This document shows positions 1-9,777 of a stretch of DNA of 20,754 nucleotides, piece by piece (within the stretch, counting starts at the first letter, position 1; each line of letters begins with the position of its first letter). The notes below the pieces were generated by a model. That model made no database searches, was not told where the DNA came from, and saw only the letters and a program-made list of their open reading frames with translations. Origin of the DNA: Magicicada cassinii (Eukaryota; Arthropoda; Insecta; Hemiptera; Cicadidae); NCBI GenBank assembly GCA_028571305.1, contig JAOXNS010388725.1, positions 1 through 20,754 of the forward strand, read 5' to 3'. The position numbers were made by a program, and so were the translations under genes.

Positions 1-1082
1 CAGTTTTCTTGTTTGTGTTTTCGTTTCAGCTTTTTCGTATTCGCTTTAATAAAAACTTTTAAAAATATTAATTTCGCTGTCTCCGCAGTAGAAACGGCAA
101 TTGTGTAGTGGCGGTTGACTTTTGGGATGAGGTTAATGTTCCTCTTTTCATTAGGATGAAATTAAATGTACTGTTTTATTATTATTGTGCGGAATTATAA
201 GTGTATTTTGGTGTGTAGTGTAAATTTGTTAGGTATAATGTTGGTGGAAATTACAGTCCTAATGTTGAAGTCACCACATATGAGGTAGCTAATGTTGAAG
301 TCACCACATATGAGATAGCTCAGTAGTAATGTGAGGTGGTTTACACACGGCAAGCGTAACCCGTAAACATGGATATTTAAATTTGCCAGGATTTGGTAAA
401 ACTATGTGTCATCTTCTGAACGTTATACACACATTTCTCTTTATGTGATCTGTCGAGATATTCATTTGTTTCGAGTTTCTGACCGTCATTATTAAATTCT
501 TCGCTTCGTTTACTGTAGAGAAGAGAGATATCGCAGGATAGATGTTGCCGGATAAAACCATTTTAATATTAGCAGGCAACACAATCGTCCGCACGATTAA
601 CCAAGGCGATCTGCCAATTAAAAATAAAAATCAAACATTGCGAGCCTGTATAATAATAATGTATTTGATAAAAAGAAGATGGAAAGCGTAGTCGACAGGG
701 AGGTTAGGCTGTAGCGAGCAAATCATCCGTCGTCTCTCTCTCTTCGTGGTTGTTGTGAAGCAGACTACCGGTGTACAATATTTGGATGACACGAGCTGCA
801 AGGGTCACAGGGAAACGAATCATAACCGGGCCCGGTAGGAACTGCATACGTCAGGACGATTCTTTGAAACGACGTTGACATATACTACACTGATTAAACA
901 CGACAAACCATAATGAGCCAATTAAAATAGAAAATGTACCATATTTAGACAAAACGACGACGCAAAAGATGTAGGTTCTAGCTAGAAACTCTACGTCTGT
1001 AGAGTTCCTTTGTGATTGCACAAACCGTAGTCATTATCAATCAGGTAAATTGCTGAATGGTTGGGGACAGCCTGTGAAGAAG
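1..1082. other. Intergenic or intronic DNA with no gene seen
   Basis: No coding region is supported. The longest frames here are about 60-80 codons with no recognisable motif, which chance alone would give in DNA of this composition. Apart from the 30-bp duplication listed separately, the sequence looks unique. A pyrimidine-rich run ending in CAG near position 29 could pass for a splice acceptor, but no exon-like reading frame follows it. Confidence 0.6.
261..320. repeat. 30-bp tandem duplication
   Basis: Two adjacent 30-base copies, each starting AATGTTGAAGTCACCACATA, occupy 261-290 and 291-320. They differ at one base (GAGGTAG against GAGATAG). The near identity suggests a fairly recent replication-slippage or unequal-exchange event. 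No coding frame or transposon end is associated with it. Confidence 0.95.
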
Positions 1083-1147
1083 TACGGCCGCTAATGTAGC
1101 CGAAACGTCTGGGTGAAGAAGACTCCAGCAAATACCTCACGGCCGTG
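1083..1147. repeat. Short inverted repeat with GCCGAAACGTC motif
   Basis: ACGGCCG occurs near both ends (1084-1090 and 1139-1145) and can close a hairpin of about 60 bases. Inside are GCCGAAACGTC (1099-1109) and, just downstream, TGAAGA. These two words match parts of the two conserved boxes of a hammerhead ribozyme, but here they come in reverse order, as they would at the junction of tandem copies. The arms are themselves nearly palindromic, so the pairing is not unique. The word GCCGAAACGTC recurs in the hairpin at 6835-6868, which suggests a shared repeat family. A ribozyme function is not shown. Confidence 0.45.
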
Positions 1148-1834
1148 TAACAGACGAAAATAAAAGAGGGAAATGGAGAGATAATAATCTGCGAGGAAGC
1201 AGTCGGTAGGTCGTGAGTAAATGTACACGCCAAGTTTTATTGCTCTGGAATTCGGTTTAGGATACTAGTCCTATACAGGGGCCTATTTTCTCATGGCGTT
1301 TTGTCTCTCTTAAAAAATCCAAAAGCAGTACTCGGATAGTGTGTAGCTTTGTTCTAAAGGATGCAGAACACAGCGTGTAGAGAGTTAATGCTGCGCCTTA
1401 TTAGGGGTAATCCGATACTTACCTCGTTACTTTCAAACAACCTTAAGATGCGACTGCAGTAAAAATCAATAACTATAGCGGAGTGCAATTTGCGCGCGCA
1501 CGCGAGCGTAATGCAACACACCGCGTTAAGAATTCATAAAGTTCTGTATTTATTTTATGACATATGACCTTTCATTACCCGTATATTTGATGATTCGTTA
1601 CAGAATTGTCCTCGAATCTCCGACGCGTTTCACAATAAGCGGTGTGTCATAGGTGGTTACATAAGTGAACAACTGATCTGAAGGTTAGTTGTCTCATAAA
1701 CATGTCGATTTGTGTACGTCGTTACCGTAAATACCTACAGGGAAAGAAAATTCTCGAGAAAAATTTGTAACTCTGCCATAATTTTAGACAAGGTGGATGC
1801 AAGCAAAGGATGTCCAGTGCCATTAGTAAATCGT
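1148..1834. other. Intergenic DNA with no gene seen
   Basis: No supported coding region. A short alternating purine-pyrimidine stretch (GCGCGCGCACGCG) lies near 1493. Otherwise the sequence is unremarkable and AT-rich. Confidence 0.6.
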
Positions 1835-2084
1835 AGATTGTTTATAATCAGACTCGATTAATTATAGTTTTAATTAGTAAAACTCCATTACTTTTTTTTA
1901 TTGCGAATGTTAAGGGACAGATTGTTTATAACCAGACTCGATTAATTATTGTTTTAATTAATAAAACTCCATTACTATTTTTATCGCGATTATTAAGGGA
2001 CAGATTGTTTATAACCAGACTCGATTAATTATAGTTTTAATTAGTAAAACTCCATTACTTTTTTTATCGCGATTATTAAGGGAC
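1835..2084. repeat. Three-copy tandem array, 83-84 bp unit
   Basis: Three head-to-tail units start AGATTGTTTATAA at 1835, 1919 and 2002 and end in AAGGGAC. Their lengths are 84, 83 and 83 bp. They differ by a handful of substitutions and by the length of a T-run. Units 2 and 3 share ACCAGACTCG and TATCGCGATTATTAAGG, while unit 1 has ATCAGACTCG and TATTGCGAATGTTAAGG. Each unit holds an AGTTTT...AAAACT hairpin, and units 1 and 3 are the closest match across that part. The array could be a minisatellite, a seed of satellite DNA, or the subrepeats of a transposon end. No flanking transposon was recognised. Confidence 0.96.
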
Positions 2085-3505
2085 ACTCCTTCATCCGCGC
2101 TCTTCTTCTCTTACCTTTAGGCTCTCTTTAAAAAGTTTAAAACGGCTTCTCCTTCTTGACGTTTTCGGTTGATCATTTCTATGAATTGCAAGCACAGAAA
2201 GTCACCAACGGACGTGGTAACACCTTGTAAGTACGACGCATATACACTTTCTCAGTTTTCCCAAGATTCCTCGTAAGTTTTCCTAAATCAACCCTAACTT
2301 TCCTCTGTTTAACATTTTCCGTCAGTTTCTCCTGATCACGTGTCAGGGAATATAGGGCGCAACGATCTTACCATTGGTCTCCACCCATCGTGAGCACTTC
2401 TGCAGCCTTGCCCCAAAACACGGTTTTAACTTTGCGCGCTGGAACGTTTAAATGCGGAGCGCTTTGATGTGATTAATACGTTCTTAGAACAGTGATACTG
2501 CCCGTGTACGCCAGTCAGATTATCCCGTTAGCAGAATGACAGGAAAATGGTCTTGTCCACGTGGACTCGACGTTGCCACAGTTACCATTCAGCAATTGCA
2601 GCTTATGACCTTCAACGAAGCCGACCAGTCGTGTCGTCGTCATTTTTGCTATCGATGTAGGCCTCTGTTTAAGTGATACAGGAACGTGTCAACTACGTGA
2701 TTATATGGGTGGAACTAAAAAATATGGTTACAACTGAAAAAGTTGTTTTTTCATAGCCGACGTAAACGGTCTCAAGCGAAACTGCTATACAGGTCGCGGT
2801 ACCGGGCTCGGCTAGTGACCAGCAGAGTGCGTGCACGCCCGGACACGAGAGTTGGGGGAGGGGGGTCACGTTTTTTGAAACGAAACGATGCTCTGTAAAC
2901 TTTAAACAGTAGGCGAGCAGTAGTCGACAGAAATATTTTTCGTTTCATAAGTAGATACTGTGTATCGCGTGTGCTTCGCAGTATAAATGAACAGTAAATG
3001 CGCATAATATAAGTTATTGTACGTACGTAAAACGCTCAACAAATGTGTAAATCATTTTATCCTGGGATCGGGTAAACGAAAAATAAAACAGAAACAACGG
3101 GGCGACGATGTTGGTTAATTATGTGACGAGCGATGCCAGCTGTGCGGCCGCGTCGTGCCCCTGAGCTGTATAGCACGAACTCCAGCGGCTTGTAAACAAC
3201 AGAAATATATAGTGTAGCCGACTACAGCGAAAAACCATAAGCCGGGGACCCATACAACGCTGAAACCGATAAAACGATAGACGCAGAAAAACACGAAAGG
3301 ACGAAAAACCTTTTAAAATATGTCTACGCACAGTGAAGCGTGACACTTTGTTATTATGGTGCGAGTTGTTTATTTTCGTGAAGTGTCGTGCTGCTGTTTT
3401 GTGCGCATGAGCAGTGAGTGGTGGTACGCTGTTGACAAGGTCAAAGGAGTCTATATTTAGAGAGGCGTAACTAGTAGTAGTTACGATAGGTCAGTGATTA
3501 TTCCT
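2085..3505. other. Intergenic DNA with no gene seen
   Basis: Several frames of 70-80 codons exist on the minus strand, but none has domain motifs, and they overlap freely in different frames. The segment 2840-2880 is G-rich (GGGGGAGGGGGG near 2855). CAAGGTCA near 3436 matches a monomeric nuclear-receptor half-site, but single half-sites are expected by chance. No transposon piece was recognised. Confidence 0.55.
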
Positions 3506-3545
3506 CACGCGCGCGCGCGCACGCACACGCACACGCACAGACAGA
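3506..3545. repeat. Microsatellite (CG)n/(AC)n
   Basis: A run of alternating pyrimidine and purine: CACGCGCGCGCGCG followed by CACGCACACGCACACGCACAGACAG-type steps. Such runs mutate by slippage and can adopt Z-DNA. No gene context is visible. Confidence 0.95.
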
Positions 3546-5361
3546 GGCAACGCGCAAACTATCATAGTAACCTTGGTTAGCCAGTAAAACAGTAGTTAAC
3601 TTGTCCATTTGCCACTTCGTGTACTACATAGTGTTGTTGTGTGGAGACTATGCAGGTACTCTGCCCCACCCCGCCGTAGCCGCCGCCAACAATACAGCTT
3701 ATGCGTAATTCATATTCGGTCTCGAAACTATGGTGTAGGCCCCTGTACTAACTGCGATAGATTAAATGGCCATGCCTTTAAAATGCCTTTAATTTACGGA
3801 CACATCGTGGGTTTTAATAGCATATATGAAACAAGTTTTTAAGACTAAAATATCACCAGTCGATTGCTGAACAGCGATGATTTTGGCAAGATACGTACCG
3901 GTACTGTTGTTTTGAGTTTTCAATAGTTTAATATTAAAATAAAATAAAATATTATGAATATGTTAGTAAAGATCGAAAATGTCATAACCAATGGTTGTCT
4001 AGCGAAAAACTTTCTGCAGACGATTTCTAAATCTTCACAGGGTTCCTGTAAATTTTAAACATCTCACCCTCCATCCTAACTTCTCGCTTCGTCCTCTCTT
4101 CGTCAGTCTCCGATTACTGACACCTATCTTCACGATTCCGTTCCCACTTCCTGCAGCCATTCATTTTCGTGATTGCCCATTAACTTCTTTAAATGATTTT
4201 GCCGACTACAATTAATGTACCATTATTGGCACGTCTTTTAACTTCCATCGTTTTATAGTCGGCGGATAACCTCTTGCCATGTTTCCCTTAGTAACAATAA
4301 CACAATTAATTTAGATTCCTCTGAACGTGTACGTGCAACTAGGAGGGCTACAGCTCCTTGAAATGTAAGATTAGCTAAAGATAAAAATTAAATGGGATCT
4401 GTGATTATAGTTAAGTGCAGTTTTATTTTTTATATTTTGTAGAGAAGTTAATGTTACGTTTTTGATGTTTGCAACAGTTTTTGATTTCCGTATTTCACCG
4501 ATAATAATTGGATTATTAGCAACCCATTTCATTGAAAAGGAAATGGTTATTCGTCCATCACTAATGTCTAGCTGTTAATTCACGTGGAATTGTGTAGCCA
4601 TTTTTCAAGTTTGTCAGAAATAATTATAATATACCTACAGTCGGATGATATGCGAGGGGAGAGTCCATCATTCTCCCTAGCTTGTGCTGCTGCTATCGCG
4701 GTTGGTTATCTCCTTCCTTCTCTTCAGATAATTTCCTTCAGTTGAAATGTTTTGTTTACTTTATGACTCGTCCAACAGTATGAGTATGTTGTATACTCAT
4801 GTTGACGTTGTGATCACCCTCGTTTTACGCGTTCCGTCCCACAGTTCCATCCGCAAAAATGGCCACACTTACTATCATCCAAATCAAGGGCACTCTCAAA
4901 ATATTTGCTGTCCTACTTGTGGTCAACGTAAAATCATACAATCTTTATTCACGTATTTCGATTGCTCCTGCCAGAAACACACGAGTGAAACCATAAAACT
5001 GTACACATCGTCCGCCTTAAAGGAGGTTTTTCCTTCAGTCAACTTCCGATGGTAACAATCGCCCCCGATTTATCTTCCATGAGACACGGTCTGCAGAAGA
5101 GACTTTATGCGGTTTTTGCTTTCCTTTGGTTCGGTATCGCAGTGTCGCTTTAAATTTTTAATAAACGCCATTTTGCCGGCGCTGGCTTCTGTGAATGATA
5201 GTCTTACATATAGGCCTACTAAGACTCTGTAACCGGACGAGTAACTTGAACGTAAGACATTCTGCTTACATTACAGGCGTTTCGTCGACTATATCTTCCA
5301 AAATATTACATTTCCCTCTTCAAGATGCATTTTAACTATCACCTAAAAAATACCTGACCTT
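3546..5361. other. Intergenic DNA with weak features only
   Basis: An (AAAAT)n-like tract lies at 3935-3951. GCCGACTA (4201-4208) is repeated inverted as TAGTCGGC (4256-4263), which would give an 8-bp stem around a 47-base loop. The longest plus-strand frame here (4747-5055, 102 codons) encodes CCPTCGQR followed by DCSCQKH. It has no recognised family and no upstream context, and is treated as chance. TTACAGGCGTTTCGTCGAC near 5271 resembles, on the minus strand, the GAAACG word of the hairpin repeats. Confidence 0.5.
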
Positions 5362-5379
5362 AATTGGGATACCCCAATT
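5362..5379. repeat. Small perfect hairpin
   Basis: AATTGGG (5362-5368) and CCCAATT (5373-5379) pair perfectly around the four-base loop ATAC. This is short enough to be chance. A similar CCCAATTGGG core occurs near 15161. Confidence 0.7.
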
Positions 5380-6834
5380 GTGATGCTTTATGTAGTGTAC
5401 GCGCGATACTTTGATTTTGTAAAAATCTTATAAGCATAACATGATGTGTTCCATATGAATGAAACGTGGATCAAAATAGGAAAAATTGGTTGTTCTTCGT
5501 TAACGAGAATGGGCCCATCGGGTTTTAGTCGTACATTAACGCCAGCTCTTATAACCGTCTAAGCTGCAGAATATAATAATTTAGCTTACTGTTTATGTAT
5601 TGTCTTCAATAGATATTTAAATCAGTTTTGTCATTACCCTGACGATACGAAAAATACCTTTTAAGTATTATTCAGTCAGCGTAATAAATTTTTAGTACAG
5701 TAAATATTTCATTTTGCTTAAAAAAAGTCCACAGAAAACGAAAAAGGTAAGTATGATAAAAAGTGAAGGCAGTTTTCTAATCATAAGACATCTACTCGAT
5801 TTTCAAAAAAATAATTGTGCTCATAAGTTTACTTGAAAGATCTTGTTAGTTAGATACTTTAGAGGGAAATTGCAGTATAAAGAAAAGGAACGTATACAAG
5901 AAAGTAATATAGGCTACGTGTGTTTAAACTTAACGAAGGAAACTAAATGGTCTGCCGCAATAACAAAGTACCAGAAATACCAGAAAATGTAGGTACAGTA
6001 TAATTAGAGTTATGTAATTTAATCAGAATTACGATGACCCCAACAGACTCGGGTTTCCAGGCTCGCATCACGTGACACAGAAACCTTTCATTAATAACAA
6101 ATTACTTGGTCGTCGTGTGTGAGGTCCTTTTGCCTCGGTAGTAGTAATAATAATATAATATAATAACGACCAAAAGTGTGGAGTAACATGTACAGGTGAT
6201 GCGTTTATGCCGACTGTCGTAGAATTATTAATAGACGAACTTAATTTCAATTTACTTTCCTTGAAAACAAAACAATAGGATTAAATATGTGTCATTTCGT
6301 TTTCTTCTACGTCGTTGTTATGTGTATAGCCTTGAACTTGAATTAACATTCAATGAATAATTTATTGGTTTCTCGTTATTGAAATCACTCTCCCCTCACT
6401 CTCTCCCCGCGGGGTTCTTGCTTGTAATAATGAAGAAACGTAAACTAAACGCGCAGTCAAAATATTAAGATACCGTTGTCGAGACTAACATGGTAGACTT
6501 TAACCAATGCAAAGCTGTACCAGTTTGGCCGCGCGATTTAATGTCGTGTACGTTAGTTTTGACGACGAGCGTCCTCTTAATTAGCAGTAAAGGTTTAATA
6601 TCTTGCAGTGCAGGTAGTGTGTTTTTAGAGTCGTAAAACTGTCATGTGGATGACCATTGATATATCCGAATCTGGTAATAAGACCAATTGATTTCATTAT
6701 TCCAATTGAATAAAGATTGGTTCGACTTGAACTTGTACTCTTGCAGAAGAAAGTTATGGACTTAATACCTAATTCTGTTCAATAATATTCTTAGCATATA
6801 ATAACTGCTTTACTATACGCCTTGTTTAATGCAA
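5380..6834. other. Intergenic DNA with a small trinucleotide repeat
   Basis: No coding region is supported. An imperfect GTA/ATA repeat lies at about 6138-6166 (GTAGTAGTAATAATAATA and following). The remainder is AT-rich and unremarkable. Confidence 0.55.
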
Positions 6835-6868
6835 TTCGACGTTCACTTGTGGAAGCCGAAACGTCGAA
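6835..6868. repeat. Perfect 9-bp hairpin containing GCCGAAACGTC
   Basis: TTCGACGTT (6835-6843) pairs with AACGTCGAA (6860-6868) around a 16-base loop. The loop holds a nested CTT-GTGG-AAG mini-hairpin followed by CCGA. The string AGCCGAAACGTC is identical to that in the inverted repeat near 1098. The layout (small stem-loop, then CGAAACG) resembles stem II plus the second box of a hammerhead ribozyme, but the first box (CTGANGA) is not present. I read it as a member or relic of the same hairpin repeat family. Confidence 0.6.
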
Positions 6869-7008
6869 AAATATTACGAGAGTGAGGTGAATACCCGTTA
6901 CAGATGCCGTTGGCGGGGGAGGGATGTTAATACTTTGATAACCTTTTCTCCTAACTACCTTTTTCTCGGTGTAGGCTTATTTGTTATACTTCAGTGTGTG
7001 CGTGGATA

Positions 7009-7034
7009 CGATTTTTTTTTCGAAAAAAAAAACG
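7009..7034. repeat. T9-CG-A9 palindrome
   Basis: A perfect 20-bp palindrome, nine T, CG, then nine A (7012-7031), is extended by CG on both outer sides after one mismatched pair. It could extrude as a cruciform. Homopolymer lengths in such tracts are also prone to assembly error. No gene lies next to it. Confidence 0.9.
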
Positions 7035-7404
7035 ACTAAAATTTTCTACGTTGGTGGAGCTAGAAACAGTTTGAAATACAATTTTCGTATACTTTATTGT
7101 AATTTATGTTTTAACTATTTAACGCAGTACGAACTTAACGGTTTGTGACTCCGAAAACGCTAGAAACAAAGGAAAACAGAGTAATATTATTCAACACAAC
7201 ACTTGGCTGTAATTGTGTAACGTTGTTATCAGTTGTTGAACGAAATTATCTACCGTATAATACATACAATTGTCAGGGGGTTCGGTAAATGTAAGTCAGG
7301 CTACATTTTTAGCCGCACAGAAATGAGAAATATAAAGTGCCTGCGCATGACTCCCATTAACGTCTTAGGTGACGAGGTCAGAAGCCTATATGGTTGTTCG
7401 TGAC

Positions 7405-7487
7405 CACAGTCCGGCAGAAACGGATTCGAACCCGCTACGGTCTGCTTTCGAAGTGTGTTTCGACGACCACTTGTTCATCAACTATGT
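7405..7487 (-). repeat. tRNA-like fragment, probable SINE head
   Basis: On the minus strand, GGTTCGAATCC (7422-7432) is a perfect RNA polymerase III B box, the T-loop signature of tRNA genes. About 50 bases upstream is a degenerate A box, TGAACAAGTGG (7468-7478), at the right spacing. Between them ACTTCGAAAG (7445-7454) resembles the anticodon loop of an Arg(TCG)-type tRNA. The acceptor, D and anticodon stems do not close, so it is not a working tRNA. The usual explanation is the tRNA-derived head of a short interspersed element or a tRNA pseudogene. I see no clear poly(A) or simple-repeat tail, so the 3' end of the element is undefined. Confidence 0.5.
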
Positions 7488-9147
7488 TAGTTTTAGTTAG
7501 CCTATAGTTAACATTCCAAATAGCGTCGCGTGTCTGGGAATATAATTTGTTTATACTTTCCTATTAAAAAAAATTAACTGACAAATAATTACAAAATAAA
7601 AAGTATGAGAATTTCAATGTGATACGATATCAAGGAGACAAACGTATGTTTAGTCGAGTAACGCACAGGTTTAGACAAAGACGGTTTGTCATGTGAACGA
7701 AATCAGATTGTGTGAAATCAGAGTTTTACCACCTGTAGGGAGTAGAAACGAAATTTTCTCATAGAATATAAAACAGCGAGGGATTAGTTGAGGGGCGTTG
7801 TATTCTCCGAGGATACATCACTTGTGTATGTTTCCATACTTCTTTCATTCGCCGTATTGCGTTCTGCCAGTGTGTTTCTGTTGTTTTTGTAGAATTATCT
7901 GTCTCTGCAAATATTTCGTTCAGGATTTAAAATTGAATTCACGAATCTAGTCTTTGCACTTCCAAACCTAGCAATAGAAGCCGTCATACCCACACGTTGC
8001 TGATAACGTGAGGTCAGTTAATACAAACATGAACCGGAAACTATCTTTATTGCGTCGTCTACTGGACATAAGCCTCCGCTGAATAGATTTAAAGTATCAT
8101 TAGAAGTAGTTTATACCATTTAAATGCCAGGCTGTCAAACTGCTGGTTGGCAAAAGGATAACAGTGGAATGGTGGGATTTAGATAGAGGCACGAATTCCT
8201 CCTGTAGAGGATGTTGAGCACAGGAGAGAATGAAGAACTGACTTGTGCAAAATCGCTGCTCCTGAATTTTTTGGAGTTCCTCCCCGATCGCAATCTGAAC
8301 CACATACATAATAGGCCAGTAAAAATTTGACAGTAGGGAGGCTTGGACCTGCACCAACGTCTTTCGGTAGATGTTGATGTTGGAAGAATGTTTCACGAAA
8401 ATATTTGTTACCAACATGATGGAAGCATGTTTGTTGGCAAATAAGGGTTCTCCATAGGTGAATGATATATGGATGTGTCCAAAAAAGGACTTTGCTCTTC
8501 CACAGATACGTCAGAAAAATGTGAAAGACATGGATCGAAACTATTGCTACCTTTGATTTCAGGTTTTCAGATTCAAATAAAAAAATTCTGTCAAGTGAAT
8601 GTTAATTTTTTTTATTGAACTGATACATTTAAAGAATTAGTAAGACTGGACAGATTATGAGTCCTAAGAAGCTTTTCTTATGTAGAAGTCATAGTTGTCA
8701 AACAGACTGAGTTTTTAAAAAAATAAAGTGATTTACAAAAATTTTGAAAACAATGCATTGTAAATAAATTCTACAAATCTACGTGCGTGGGGCACATTTT
8801 GTGCATTTACAAAAGCTTAAGTGACATATTTGAATTTGAGGAAAGTCAGAATAATGGTTTTCTCCAATTCAGTAGTAGTATTGAGTCCTTTGGGTCACTG
8901 ACCACTACCACGCTTCCTGAACGGAGTCGTAAACTGGTCATTGACTAATTTCTTTTGTTACATTATCATTACTTCTATATCTGATCCTGTTATTCGCACG
9001 CTTTCCTTAGTTGTGGTTTGGCGATCGCTGTGCGTACAGTAACCTGTGCTGTGGTTAATTTTGAAGTTTTTGTGATATTAATTGAGGTCATTACTTCAAA
9101 GGAGAAACCCTTCACGGGGTTAAACAGTCAAGGGATTATATTAAGTT
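7488..9147. other. Intergenic DNA with an unassigned minus-strand frame
   Basis: A 105-codon minus-strand frame (8100-8417) is the longest in the window. It translates to ordinary-looking protein (for example FVKHSSNINIYRKTLVQVQ), but I recognise no family, and neighbouring frames are broken. It may be an eroded transposon piece or chance. AT-rich tracts occur around 8560-8760. No other structure was seen. Confidence 0.45.
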
Positions 9148-9339
9148 ATGGTTGAATACGAAAGAAGAAACGTCAGCCTGTTGAGAGTCCGTCAAAACAA
9201 GGAACAAAATCATCGTAGGTTCACAGCAACATCGTTGCGCGTCAAATTTGGCAGAAACAGTGGTGGAAAACACATTAACAAAATGGGGAGAACTCGAGAG
9301 GTTCACCAGATATTCCGACAGGAGTTTGAACCTTTATAA
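9148..9339 (+). pseudogene. Possible remnant of a transposase N-terminal domain
   Basis: A 63-codon frame begins MVEYERRNVSLLRV and is rich in Arg and Lys (KFGRNSGGKHINK). Its start resembles, from memory, the helix-turn-helix domain of the DUF4817 type that is common in insect transposon-derived proteins (basic, beginning near an E/Q-R motif, with a K/R-F-G-R-N-type middle). No catalytic domain follows in frame. In another frame around 9255-9330 a short stretch, TVVENTLTKWGELERF, could be the continuation after a frameshift, but this is speculative. It may equally be a chance frame. Confidence 0.18.
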
Positions 9340-9494
9340 GAAACGAAGGAAAGCGTTGAGAACAAGGGTGTAGTGTAGCTATGGGCGTTACTGACTTGAA
9401 TTTTTCCATTAAGTGTGTGTTGATGATAAACTAGGATACAACGTTGTGGTAATAAGCGTATTTGCCACTTATTGCGTACTGTATGTATATATAT

Positions 9495-9541
9495 GAGATG
9501 GCCACAAGCGAGCTCAAAAAGAGATGGCCACAAGCGAGCTC
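9495..9541. repeat. 21-bp direct duplication
   Basis: GAGATGGCCACAAGCGAGCTC occurs at 9495-9515 and again at 9521-9541, separated by five A residues. The two copies are identical, which suggests a recent local duplication. It lies just upstream of the putative MULE fragment. Confidence 0.95.
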
Positions 9542-9569
9542 CTACTATCTGTCAGCAGATTTTTTTTTA

Positions 9570-9777
9570 TAATCCCCTATTGGTGACTAATCCACAGGAG
9601 CAAACAGCCAGAAAATCTTTCTCAGCGACTATTCAGCCAGCCAAATTCGCAGATGAAACACCATTTTTGATCACCGATTTTTTAAATGGCAACGATAGGA
9701 TACTAATTTTTGCCTCCAGTAGGGTGCAGTGTTTCGTTGAGATTGGATGCTCAGAAGACGTCCAGTGTGATGAATGA
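9570..9777 (+). pseudogene. MULE-type transposase fragment (relic)
   Basis: The reading frame over this interval gives NPLLVTNPQEQTARKS, then DETPFLITDFLNGNDRILIF, then ASSRVQ...DVQCDE. The pattern (E.PFLI.D, G.DRILIFAS, about 20 residues, D-E/G) matches the linker and first catalytic strand of MULE transposases of the FLYWCH-associated kind found in insects. There, E-PFLL-D-G-DRILIF-T/S is followed by W-DGTF. The final Asp of QCDE would sit where the first catalytic Asp lies, with Gly replaced by Glu. The frame stops right after that point and neither the rest of the DDE domain nor terminal inverted repeats were found. It is a short broken piece of a DNA transposon or a domesticated derivative. 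The assignment is by eye only. Confidence 0.45.

Noticed and set aside
1-29. Splice acceptor with a pyrimidine tract at the window start
   Set aside because: No open exon-like frame or following donor is seen.
4747-5055. 102-codon plus-strand frame with CCPTCGQR and DCSCQKH, possibly a zinc-binding cluster
   Set aside because: The Cys spacing fits no zinc-finger type I know, and no neighbouring exon or promoter supports it.
5271-5325. Minus-strand GAAACG with an upstream TTGAAGA, as a further hammerhead
   Set aside because: The first box has an extra base, no stem II closes before GAAA, and no stem I pairing is present.
7405-7487. A functional tRNA-Arg gene
   Set aside because: The acceptor, D and anticodon stems do not pair, so only the promoter boxes are preserved.
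8100-8417. 105-codon minus-strand frame, the longest in the window
   Set aside because: No recognised domain, no in-frame continuation or splice context, and such a length is plausible by chance in 20 kb over six frames.
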